Positions 52,965-60,118 of a DNA stretch of 64,000 bases are shown here, one piece after another. The stretch is from assembly GCF_003096675.1 (NCBI RefSeq), contig NZ_QEKW01000001.1, positions 62,001 to 126,000 of the forward strand, read 5' to 3'. The notes under the pieces are model-generated. The model was not told where the DNA came from. It did no database searches and worked only from the letters and a program-made list of their open reading frames with translations. Source of the stretch: Actinomycetospora cinnamomea (GTDB lineage: Bacteria; Actinomycetota; Actinomycetes; Mycobacteriales; Pseudonocardiaceae). Each line of letters starts with the position of its first letter. Positions within the stretch are counted from its first letter, which is position 1. A program made the translations under genes and the position numbers.

Positions 52965-53630
52965 ATGCGTGTAACCGTGGCCGGGGCGGGGGCGGTCGGC
53001 CGGTCGATCGCCGCCGAGCTCGTCGAGGCCGATCACGAGGTGATGCTCATCGAGCGCGACCTCGCCCAGGTGGAGCCCGAGGCCGTGCCGCAGGCCGAGT
53101 GGGTGCACGCCGACGCCTGCGAGCTCGCCTCGCTGGAGGAGGCGCGCCTGCAGGGCTGCGACGTCGTCATCGCGGCCACCGGCGACGACAAGGTCAACCT
53201 CGTGGTGTCGCTGCTGGCCAAGACCGAGTTCGCGGTGCGGCGGGTCGTCGCGCGCGTCAACGACCCGCGCAACGAGTGGCTGTTCACCGACGCCTGGGGC
53301 GTCGACGTGGCCGTGTCCACCCCACGCATGCTGGCGGCGATGGTCGAGGAGGCCGTCAGCGTCGGCGACCTCGTCCGCCTGCTGACCCTGCGGCAGGGCA
53401 CGGCCAACCTCGTCGAGGTCACGCTGCCCGCCAACACCCCGCTCGCCGGGAAGGCGGTGCGCGAGGTGCCCCTGCCCCGCGAGGCGGCGCTCGTGGTCAT
53501 CCTGCGCGGCGGCCGGGTGATCGTCCCGCAGGCCGACGACCCCCTGGAGCCGGGCGACGAGATGATGTTCGTCGCGGGCGAGGACGTCGAGGAGGAGATC
53601 CAGCGCGTCCTCAAGGGCGAGCCGGCCTGA
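52965..53630 (+). CDS. ceoC: TrkA family potassium uptake regulator (CeoC-like)
   Basis: The 221-residue protein has VAGAGAVGRSIAAELVEADHEVMLIERD at its start and GDDKVNLVVSLLAKTEFAVRRVVARVND. An RCK-C domain is at 140-221 (NLVEVTLPANTPLAGKAVREVPLPREAALVVILRGGRVIVPQ). The stop TGA at 53628-53630 is followed after only 5 nt by the inner edge of an IS110-family element. Its original 3' neighbour was the convergent DUF3159 gene. Confidence 0.92.
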   Translation: MRVTVAGAGAVGRSIAAELVEADHEVMLIERDLAQVEPEAVPQAEWVHADACELASLEEARLQGCDVVIAATGDDKVNLVVSLLAKTEFAVRRVVARVNDPRNEWLFTDAWGVDVAVSTPRMLAAMVEEAVSVGDLVRLLTLRQGTANLVEVTLPANTPLAGKAVREVPLPREAALVVILRGGRVIVPQADDPLEPGDEMMFVAGEDVEEEIQRVLKGEPA

Positions 53631-53704
53631 GATGCTCCTATGCCTGGTCAAGAGGTGAGGACGCGGTGTATCTCGCGGGCTAGGTAGCGCTTGAGTTCCC
53701 TGAG

Positions 53705-54913
53705 TCAAGTTGCTGATGTTGGTCGGTCGCGGCGTGCGGCGTGTGTGGCCGGGTCGTAGGGGTTGCCGGTGTGCCAGCAGGCCCAGATGACGCGGAGCCA
53801 GGCGCGGGCGACGATGCGGATGGCGTGCGGGTTGCGTTTGCCCCGTCGGCGAGCGTTGGCATAGAGCTCGCCAGCCCAGGGTGACTGCAGGCGGGCGTTG
53901 TGGGCGAAGGTGGTGAGGGCCTGGCGGGCTCTGCTGTTGGCGGCGTAGCGGAAGTAGACCCCCGAGCTCTTGCCGGAGGCCTTGGTCACCGGAGCGGCGC
54001 CGCACTCGGTCGCGGCCTGCTCGGCGCTCTCCACCCGGTCGAGGATGGGACCGAGCTCGGCGAGCAGCTGAGCGAGGTTGATCGTGCCGACTCCGGGCAG
54101 CCCGGCCAGCAGCCGGGCTCGGGGGTGGGCGGCGACGCAGCCGGCGATGCGCTTCTCGATCTGGGCGATCGTGGCCTGCACCGCGTTCAACAACTGGATC
54201 TGGGCGGTGATGATCGCGCTCAGTGTCGTGGAGGGCAGGCCGACCGGCGCCACCGGTGCCGCCCGCAGACGAGTCAGCAGCTGTTCGGGGGTCTTCGAGC
54301 CGCGGTAGCCATGGCGTCGGCAGAACGCGGCCATGCGGGCTTCGCCGAGCCGCGCCGCGGAGTCGGGGGTGGGGTAGTCGGTCAGGAACGCTCGGGCGAT
54401 CGGGGAGCCCAGTGAGGTGAACAGATCACGCGGCCCGGGCCAGTGCGCCTCGAGAGTGGCGGTGAGCTGGTTGATCGTGGCGGTGCGCGTGCGCACCTGG
54501 TCGTCGCGCAGCCGCACCAGCGCCTGCAGCTCCCGTAGCCCGGCATCGGTGGGCTCCAACCGGCGCAGCCGGTGTCCGTCGGTGCGCAGGTAGTCGGCGA
54601 GCTTGTAGCTGTCGCCGGGGTCGGATTTCGCTCCCGCGGCACCCCAGCGCGGTCGGGCGGCGTAGAACGCGGTGGGATGCACCGGAACCACCGGATGCCG
54701 GGCCCCGAGCAGCCGGTCCACGACCAGCCCGCTGCTCTTCTCGATGATCACCGGTAGCTGGTCGGGGTCGCCGTGGCGGCGCAGCCGGTGCAACGTCGCC
54801 GCCCAGCCCGCCTCGGTGTGGGCGAAGGACCAGCGCTCGACGACCGCACCGCTGTCCTCGAGCACCGTGACGTCGTGGGTGCGACTGGCCCAGTCCCAGC
54901 CGACATAGCGCAT
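53705..54913 (-). CDS. IS110-family transposase (inner element)
   Basis: The intact 402-residue recombinase has an N-terminal DEDD RuvC-like domain: VGWDWASRTHDVTVLED, PVIIEKSSGLVV, and GAKSDPGDSYKLADYL. A coiled-coil middle follows, then the C-terminal Tnp domain with LLAGLPGVGTINLAQLLAEL and the serine region CGAAPVTKASGKSSGVYFRY, ending in FRYAANSRARQAL. All catalytic positions are present, so the element could still move. Its left leader encodes the presumed guide RNA. Sequence identity with the outer transposase is low, so the two belong to different subgroups. Confidence 0.94.
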   Translation of the reverse strand: MRYVGWDWASRTHDVTVLEDSGAVVERWSFAHTEAGWAATLHRLRRHGDPDQLPVIIEKSSGLVVDRLLGARHPVVPVHPTAFYAARPRWGAAGAKSDPGDSYKLADYLRTDGHRLRRLEPTDAGLRELQALVRLRDDQVRTRTATINQLTATLEAHWPGPRDLFTSLGSPIARAFLTDYPTPDSAARLGEARMAAFCRRHGYRGSKTPEQLLTRLRAAPVAPVGLPSTTLSAIITAQIQLLNAVQATIAQIEKRIAGCVAAHPRARLLAGLPGVGTINLAQLLAELGPILDRVESAEQAATECGAAPVTKASGKSSGVYFRYAANSRARQALTTFAHNARLQSPWAGELYANARRRGKRNPHAIRIVARAWLRVIWACWHTGNPYDPATHAARRDRPTSAT

Positions 54914-55149
54914 CTGGCCTCCCGATCGAGCCGTGTGGTTGGCTCGGCGGTGTCGAGGCCCTTCGCCGGTTCCTCATTGTTCGGCCCTCGGTCGGGCATG
55001 TCCCTAACGCCGGTCAAGGGTCTCGGCGCGTCGGAGGTGGCAGGACTCAAACTGGCCATCACCTGGCGAGGCAACGGGGCCATCCCCCGACGCGACCGCG
55101 AGCCACGGCCGGGGCTCGTCCCCGGCCGCCGCCCGATACTTGCCCAATG
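54914..55149 (-). ncRNA. Presumed bridge RNA of the inner IS110 element
   Basis: The 236-nt leader between left end and transposase holds four guide-like segments in the order known for IS621. The left target guide CCGTTGCCTC (55077-55068) is identical to the left target at 55158-55149. The right target guide GTTTGAG (55052-55046) pairs with target CTCAAGC with one G-U. The segment AGGGA (55005-55001) matches the right end AGGGAA. The right donor guide CAATGAG (54979-54973) pairs with the left end CTCATTG. The exact RNA ends are not visible. Confidence 0.78.
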
Positions 55150-56177
55150 AGGCAACGGATGATCTCTAGGTTGCTCAGTCCCTGTGTTCGGCGGCGCGCG
55201 GCGTAATCCCGGGTCGGTTGGTGGGCCGAGAGTCGGACCAGGGCGATGATGTGCAGCGCATAGTTGGCGTGTCGGTCACCGCCGCGATTGAGCCGGTGGC
55301 GGGTGGTGCGCCCACTGCTGGCCGGCAGCGGTGCGGTGCCGCAGAGCTGGGCGAAGGCGGCTTCGGAACGCAGCCTCTCGGGGTTGTCTCCGGCGGTGAT
55401 CAGTAGCTGGGCGGCGACCTCGGTGCCCACGCCGTAGACGGCCAGCAATGCCGGGGCGGTGGCCGCGACCAGTGGCCGCAGCTCGGTGTCGATGTCGTCG
55501 ATCTCCTCGCGCAGCGCGGTGATCCGGCGAGCCAGCCGACGCAGGGTCAGCTTCGTCGCCGCGGTCACGGGGTCGGCGAGCTCGGCCAGCCCACGGTTGG
55601 CACGTAGCCGCCGGCAGGTCTCCAGCAGCTCGCGGGAACTCTGCCCGGCCAGCGCCTGGCGCAGCTCTGCCGGCCCGGTGAGCACGAGCGCCTTGAGCTG
55701 GTTGATGGCCTGAGTGCGGGCCTTGATCGCGCTGCGCCGAGCCACCCGCAACGTGCGGATCGCCTCGACCTGCCCGTCGCGAGTCTTCGGTGTGCCACTG
55801 GCCGTACCGCGCAGCACCGCGGCGGCGGCGGCGTAGGCATCGATCGGGTCGCTCTTGCCGCGCTGACGGCGGGTCGTGCGGTCGGGGCGGTCGACCTCGA
55901 TCACCACCTGCCCCGCTGCGCGCAGGTGCCGGGCCAGACCGGCGCCGTAGGCGCCGGTGCCCTCCACCCCGAAGGCACTCACCTGCCCATGGCCTCGAGC
56001 CCAGACCAGCAACTGCTCATAACCGGCCGGCGTGGTCGGGAACCCCGAGTCAGCCAGCGGCCGACCAACCGCGTCGATGACCGCGGCGTGGTGGATGTCG
56101 CTGTGGGTGTCCACCCCGACCGTCACGTGAATCGCCGCCGGTGTGACATCCGGGCTTGTGCTGGTCATGCTCGTCAT

Positions 56178-56405
56178 GTCGTCTCCCGCTCACACCGGTG
56201 ATGGCGACGCGCGGCCGGGCGGGCTGGTCGGACAAGACAGTGACGGGCGCCTCTGGCACAGGCTCCTATGAGGTCACGGCCACCCGCCCGGACGTGCGCA
56301 ACAGCGCCACCGGGAGCCGCCGACAGATCTCAGCCAAGACAGCTCTCGCGTCGGTCAGAACACCGGGTCAGACGACCCCCGATGACGCCAACACCATCCT
56401 CACTG
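56178..56405 (-). ncRNA. Presumed bridge RNA of the outer IS110 element
   Basis: In the leader before the outer transposase, CATAGGAGC (56270-56262) equals the right end at 53642-53634 (9 of 9). The reverse complement of GACAGTGA lies at 56243-56236 and pairs with the left end GACAGTGA (56407-56400, 8 of 8). These are the expected donor guides, 83-91 and 60-67 nt before the transposase, the same distances as in the inner element. Target guides are weaker: CTGA near 56331 and GAGC at 56314-56317. Confidence 0.65.
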
Positions 56406-57134
56406 TCAGGCCGCGCGGCTCCGGCGGGCCCCGGCGCCCCGGGACGCCGAGCGGCTGCGGCGGATCGCCCACACCGTCACCGCGGCGGCGAGCGCCGCCA
56501 GCGGCAGGCCCATGGCGAGTCGCACCCAGCCCAGCCAGGTGTCGGCGTACACCGAGTCGTAGAGCCACCGCTGGACGACGAAGCGCGCTCCGAACACCAC
56601 CACCCACGCCAGGGACGCGAGGTCGTAGGCGCGCAGCACGCGCTTGTCGCGGCGCCACTCCTGGCCCTCGCCGTTGACGAGATGCCAGATGACCCCGACC
56701 AGCGGGCGCCGGACGATCACCGAGAGCAGGAAGACCCCGCCGTAGAGCAGGCTCGTCCAGATCCCGAGCAGGAAGAAGCCCCGGGCCTCGCCGGTGCGCC
56801 ACGCGACGAAGGCGCAGACCGCGACGCCGAGCAGACCCGAGAGCGCCGGCTGCACCGCCTCGCCGCGCGCGAGCCGCCACCCGGCCACGAGCAGCGCCGA
56901 CAGGACGGCCGCGACGACGGAGGCGACGAGGTTGCCGGCGACCGCCTGGACGACGACGAACACGACGACCGGCACGCCCGAGGCGACGATCCCCGACAGG
57001 CCGCCCATCTGCTCGAGCAGGGTCGGGGTGCGCGGCTCGCCCTGATCAGCGGGCTCCTCCGCGGACGGCTCGTCCGCCCGCGGGGACCCCAGGACCTCGG
57101 TGGGGGGGTCGTCGCCGGGGCGCGGGACCTCCAC
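56406..57134 (-). CDS. DUF3159 membrane protein
   Basis: This 242-residue protein begins with an acidic Pro-rich segment. Six hydrophobic helices follow from about residue 40 (LSGIVASGVPVVVFVVVQAVAGNLVASVVAAVLSALLVAGW, then LLGVAVCAFVAW, FFLLGIWTSLLYGGVFLLSVIVRRPL). The conserved stretch VIWHLVNGEGQEWRRDKRVLRAYDLASLAWVVVFGARFVVQ marks DUF3159 (Rv2693c). The start is uncertain; GTG 57134 is the first reasonable codon. The stop codon TGA (56408-56406) lies exactly at the insertion point of the IS110 element and is preserved. Confidence 0.85.
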   Translation of the reverse strand: MEVPRPGDDPPTEVLGSPRADEPSAEEPADQGEPRTPTLLEQMGGLSGIVASGVPVVVFVVVQAVAGNLVASVVAAVLSALLVAGWRLARGEAVQPALSGLLGVAVCAFVAWRTGEARGFFLLGIWTSLLYGGVFLLSVIVRRPLVGVIWHLVNGEGQEWRRDKRVLRAYDLASLAWVVVFGARFVVQRWLYDSVYADTWLGWVRLAMGLPLAALAAAVTVWAIRRSRSASRGAGARRSRAA

Positions 57135-57247
57135 GGGCCCGGTCGGGGGGTCGGCCGGGCCGGCCTCGTCGGCACCGCGCCGGTGGCGGCGGCCGGTGGA
57201 GCGAGTCTCGGGTCGGATGGCTGCCTCCCGGGCGCGGGTCCCCGGGG

Positions 57248-57622
57248 TCAGGGCGCCCGCTGCAGCTCGTAGTACGGGTTGTAGATGACCTTGCGTCCGT
57301 CGCGGACGGCCACGCGTCCGCTGGCCCGCACGGTACGGCCCGGCTCGATGCCCGGGATACGCCGCCGTCCGAGCCAGACGAGGGTGACGCCGTCGGTGCC
57401 GTCGAAGAGCTCGGCCTCGAGGGTGGCGACCGATCCCCGCGGACAGATCTCCACCGACCGCAGCCGGCCCTTGACGGTGACGGCCTCGCCCGTGCTGGAG
57501 TCGCACGCCCGGTCGCACCCCGACCGGACGGCCTCGGCGGACAGGTCGTCGGCGTCGAGGTCGCCGACGTCGGAGGTGAGGCGCCGGACCATGCGACGCA
57601 GGAAGCCGGACTCGGCACTCAT
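57248..57622 (-). CDS. OB-fold nucleic acid binding domain protein
   Basis: The 124-residue protein has a short helical start. An OB-fold follows at residues 45-124 (VTVKGRLRSVEICPRGSVATLEAELFDGTDGVTLVWLGRRRIPGIEPGRTVRASGRV, ending in NPYYELQ), as in Rv2694c. It probably binds single-stranded nucleic acid. It lies in the conserved row DUF3710, OB-fold, DUF3159, all on the minus strand; gaps of 123 and 113 nt suggest separate translation starts in one operon. Confidence 0.88.
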   Translation of the reverse strand: MSAESGFLRRMVRRLTSDVGDLDADDLSAEAVRSGCDRACDSSTGEAVTVKGRLRSVEICPRGSVATLEAELFDGTDGVTLVWLGRRRIPGIEPGRTVRASGRVAVRDGRKVIYNPYYELQRAP

Positions 57623-57745
57623 GGCTGCTCCATTGCCATCCCCGCGGCCGTCACCCCGGACGGGCGCCGTCGACCGCGGACGACTCCCAGGATAGTCCGG
57701 TCGTGCCCGACCGGAACGGGCGTCCCGCCGTGGGGAACGGGCCGG

Positions 57746-58477
57746 TCAGCCCCGTCCCGGCGACGTCCCGGCCCCGGCGCGCTGCGGGAGCATCATCGGG
57801 ATCACGGGACCCTCGGGCCGGGTGATCTGGCGGGGCTTCGTCGGCATCGACTCCACCAGCGAGTCGGCGAACCCGGCCGGCACGTCCTCGGGGATCTCCA
57901 GGGGCAGCAGCGACCGCACGGGCAGCGGGTCCGAGGAGCGCGACACGACGGTCCCGCGGATCATCTCGCGCAGCATCCCGTGCAGCTTGAGCGCGTGCTG
58001 GACCTGGCCCGTCCCCACGCCCCGCAGCATCCAGCGCGGGCCCTCGACGCCGATCACGCGCGCGACCGTGTTGCCGTTGCGGGCGACCAGCTCGCGGCCC
58101 CACTCGCCGCGGTCACGGCGGATCGTGGCGCCCTCGGACTGCAGCTGGGCGGCGAGCTCCTCGACGAGCTCGGTCCAGAGCCCGCCGGTGCGCGGCGCCG
58201 CGAAGGCACTGACGGTGAGCCGGCCCTCGGGGACGAGGGCGTGCACGGCGCGCAGCGGGCCCGAGGGGTCGGGCTCGGCCTTGAGGCGGGCGCCGCGGGG
58301 GACCGGCAGCTGCACCGAGCCGAGGTCGAGGCGCAGCTTGCCGTCCCGGGGCGCCTCGTCGGCGTCCCAGGGGCCCTGGCGCTGGTGGTGTCGGCGACCG
58401 GCGGGGTCGGCGGCCACCGAGACCTGGGCCACGCGGCCCTTCTGCCGGTGGCGTCCGCCGCGCGGCTCCTGGCTCAC
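57746..58477 (-). CDS. DUF3710 domain-containing protein
   Basis: The 243-residue protein has a basic Gln/Arg-rich start. The DUF3710 core follows (RLDLGSVQLPVPRGARLKAEPD, ALVPEGRLTVSAFAAPRTGGLWTELVEELAAQL, GNTVARVIGVEGPRWMLRGVGTGQ). It has no membrane segment. The orthologue is Rv2696c, always next to dut. The GTG start overlaps the dut stop by GTGA and has GGAGG six bases upstream. The function is unknown. Confidence 0.88.
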   Translation of the reverse strand: MSQEPRGGRHRQKGRVAQVSVAADPAGRRHHQRQGPWDADEAPRDGKLRLDLGSVQLPVPRGARLKAEPDPSGPLRAVHALVPEGRLTVSAFAAPRTGGLWTELVEELAAQLQSEGATIRRDRGEWGRELVARNGNTVARVIGVEGPRWMLRGVGTGQVQHALKLHGMLREMIRGTVVSRSSDPLPVRSLLPLEIPEDVPAGFADSLVESMPTKPRQITRPEGPVIPMMLPQRAGAGTSPGRG

Positions 58478-59001
58478 CGAGGTCCTCCTTCGCTGCCTGT
58501 CCCCCGCGGTGCGGTACCCGACGAGCTCGTGCCGGACGGGCCGGTGCCCGTCGAGCCGAAGCCGCCCGCCCCGCGTGCCGACGGGGCGTGAGCGGCGAGC
58601 GCCTCGAGGTCGTCGACGCCGTCGAGGACGCGGAACACGGTCTCCTCGACGCGCTGCACCACGAGCTGGGCGACGCGGTCGCCGCGGCGCACCATGATCG
58701 GACGCGCCGGGTCGTGGTTGACCAGGCACACCATGACCTCGCCGCGGTAGCCGGCGTCGACGGTGCCGGGTGCGTTCAGCAGGCCGAGGCCCTCGCGGGC
58801 GGCGAGCCCGGAGCGCGGCACGACGAACGCCGCGTAGCCCTCGGGCAGGACCAGCGCCACGCCGGTGCCGACCAGGGCCCGCTCGCCGGGGCCGAGGGTG
58901 ACGTCCCGGGCGGCCGCGAGGTCCGCGCCGGCGTCGCCGGGGCGCGCCCGCGCGGGCACCGGCAGCCCCGGGTCGAGGCGGACGAGGTCGACCTGCAGCA
59001 C
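58474..59001 (-). CDS. dut: Deoxyuridine triphosphatase Dut
   Basis: Dut hydrolyses dUTP to dUMP and keeps uracil out of DNA. The 175-residue enzyme has the five dUTPase motifs: DAGADLAAARDV, PRSGLAAREGL, LLNAPGTVDAGYRGEV with the catalytic aspartate, RRGDRVAQLVV, and the C-terminal GGFGSTGTG. An extra Ser/Gly/Thr-rich tail of about 25 residues follows motif V. The GTG at 59001 is leaderless (TAGTCT 8 nt before). Its -10 box overlaps that of the divergent DUF3093 gene. Confidence 0.95.
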   Translation of the reverse strand: MLQVDLVRLDPGLPVPARARPGDAGADLAAARDVTLGPGERALVGTGVALVLPEGYAAFVVPRSGLAAREGLGLLNAPGTVDAGYRGEVMVCLVNHDPARPIMVRRGDRVAQLVVQRVEETVFRVLDGVDDLEALAAHAPSARGAGGFGSTGTGPSGTSSSGTAPRGTGSEGGPR

Positions 59002-59009
59002 GGCGCGCG

Positions 59010-59019
59010 AGACTACTCT
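59010..59019. promoter_or_regulatory. Overlapping divergent -10 boxes of dut and the DUF3093 gene
   Basis: TAGTCT on the minus strand (59015-59010) serves dut, 8 nt before its GTG. TACTCT on the plus strand (59014-59019) serves DUF3093, 7 nt before its GTG. They share the base pairs 59014-59015, so RNA polymerase cannot occupy both at once. Only 25 nt separate the two start codons. Confidence 0.65.
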
Positions 59020-59026
59020 GGGTGTC

Positions 59027-59536
59027 GTGAGCCCCTCACGACCCACACCGCCCCCCTCACCGGGACCCGACGCGGGCCCTGCGAGGGGCACCGTCCACGC
59101 CGAGCGTCTCCGGGTGCCGTGGTGGTCGTGGCCGCTGGTCCTGCTGATGGCGGCGCTTCTGGCCGCCGAGGTGCACATGGGCTACCCCGGCCTGCGCTCC
59201 TGGCTGCCCTACGTGCTGCTCCTGCCGCTGGCCGTGGCGTTGCTGATCTGGGCGGGGCGGGTGCGCGTCGAGGTCGGCCCCGGGGCCGACGGCGAGCGCG
59301 AGCTGCGCGCGGGCGCGGCGCACCTGCCGGTGTCGGCGGTCGGGCGCGTCGACGTCGTCCGCGGTGAGGCCAAGCGCGAGGCGCTGGGCCCGCAGCTCGA
59401 CCCCGAGGCGTTCGTCCTGCACCGCCCGTGGGTGGGCCCGGCCGTCCGGATCGAGGTGCTCGACCCGGACGACCCCACCCCCTACTGGGTCGTCTCCACC
59501 CGCCGCCCGGAGGACCTCATCGCCGCGCTCCGGTGA
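59027..59536 (+). CDS. DUF3093 membrane protein
   Basis: The 169-residue protein has two transmembrane helices near residues 32-50 and 57-78. A C-terminal domain follows (RAGAAHLPVSAVGRVDVVRGEAKREALGPQLDPEAFVLHRPWVGPAVRIEVLDPDDPTPYWVVSTRRPEDLIAAL) with the DUF3093 pattern (Rv2698). That domain resembles a PH-like fold on the cytoplasmic side. It is divergent from dut and convergent with DUF4193 (10-nt gap). The function is unknown. Confidence 0.88.
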   Translation: MSPSRPTPPPSPGPDAGPARGTVHAERLRVPWWSWPLVLLMAALLAAEVHMGYPGLRSWLPYVLLLPLAVALLIWAGRVRVEVGPGADGERELRAGAAHLPVSAVGRVDVVRGEAKREALGPQLDPEAFVLHRPWVGPAVRIEVLDPDDPTPYWVVSTRRPEDLIAALR

Positions 59537-59546
59537 CCACAGCTGA

Positions 59547-59849
59547 TCAGGCGGCGCAGTCGCGGCAGATGAACATGCCGCCTCGCTGGTCGGCCAGCCG
59601 GCTGCGGTGGTGGACGAGGAAGCAGCTGCCGCACGTGAACTCGTCGGCCTGCTTCGGCAGTACGCGGACCGTCAGTTCCTCGCCGGAGAGGTCGGCCCCG
59701 GGGAGCTCGAAGCTCTCGGCGGTGTCGGTCTCGTCGACGTCGACGGCGGCGGACTGCGCTTCGTTGCGCCGGGCCTTGAGCTCCTCGAGGGAGTCCTCGC
59801 CCATCTCGTCGGTCTCGTTGCGGCGCGGGGCGTCGTAGTCGGTCGCCAT
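59547..59849 (-). CDS. DUF4193 zinc-ribbon protein
   Basis: This 100-residue acidic protein begins MATDYDAPRRNETDEMGEDSLEELKARRNEAQ. It ends with two Cys pairs, CGSC near residue 73 and CRDC at 95-98, which form a zinc ribbon. The family is restricted to actinobacteria (Rv2699c) and always lies near cei and dut. Its role is unknown; an interaction with RNA polymerase or another complex would fit its small acidic build, but that is a guess. Confidence 0.9.
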   Translation of the reverse strand: MATDYDAPRRNETDEMGEDSLEELKARRNEAQSAAVDVDETDTAESFELPGADLSGEELTVRVLPKQADEFTCGSCFLVHHRSRLADQRGGMFICRDCAA

Positions 59850-60118
59850 TGCGGTTCCCACCCTCGGTCTTGCCCGGTTGTCTGCCGGTTCATCTGTGGC
59901 GTGCGGCAGCACAACGCGGGACGGCGACCGTTTGTGCCGGACCCGGAAAGTGACCCGGGTCTCACACGGGGAGTTGTCCCTCGGCACGGACGACGCGACG
60001 TCCGCGCGGCTGCGGAGCGGCGGGAGGGTAACCCACTCCAGGGCCGCGGAACAGCCACCCCGCGGGCACTACCCTGGTGCGGACCAACGTCGGCGGGTGC
60101 GGTGCGGGAGGAACGTCT
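59850..60118. other. Divergent intergenic region, DUF4193 / cei
   Basis: The 269 nt hold the two promoters. The TACCCT at 60070-60075 could be a -10 box for cei, giving a leader of about 40 nt with the ribosome site GGAGGAA before GTG 60119. No gene is seen in the remainder. Confidence 0.5.

Larger units (their letters stand above)
53694..55151 (-). mobile_element. Inner IS110-family element inserted in the outer transposase
   Basis: On the minus strand both junctions show CTC: CCGTTGC-CTC-ATTGGG at the left end (55151-55149) and GGGAA-CTC-AAGCGC at the right end (53695-53693). Taking it out restores the outer transposase codons for CLKRYLAREI exactly. The element is about 1.45 kb, has a 237-nt leader before its transposase and only 9 nt after it, and no inverted repeats. 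This is the IS110-group layout with a shared core (CT by analogy with IS621). Confidence 0.92.
53648..56177 (-). pseudogene. IS110-family transposase, split by insertion
   Basis: Codons 1-343 run from ATG 56177 to 55149. They carry the DEDD residues (VGVDTHSDIHHAAV, GVEGTGAYG, GKSDPIDAYAAA) and the C-terminal serine region (QLCGTAPLPASSGRTTRHRLNRGGDRHANYALH), then NLEIIRCL. The last 15 codons, KRYLAREIHRVLTS and stop, are found 1.45 kb away at 53692-53648. Joined, they give a 357-residue protein. As it stands, translation continues from CL into the left end of the inner element for 30 more codons and stops at 55059. The catalytic part is therefore whole but the C-terminal helix is replaced. 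Confidence 0.9.
53636..56407 (-). mobile_element. Outer IS110-family element, interrupted by a second one
   Basis: The element lies between ceoC and the DUF3159 gene, which are adjacent in mycobacteria. On the minus strand its left end begins after GA (56407-56406), inside the DUF3159 stop codon, and its right end stops before GA (53637-53636). There are no inverted repeats, as usual for IS110. Removing the element leaves the two convergent stop codons 5 nt apart, a natural arrangement. Its transposase is split by an inner element at 53694-55151. The outer element alone would be about 1.3 kb. End positions are inferred from guide matches. Confidence 0.8.

Noticed and set aside
55059-55148. 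C-terminal 30 residues of the second transposase as native sequence
   Set aside because: They are encoded by the left end of the inner element; the native end KRYLAREIHRVLTS is at 53648-53692.
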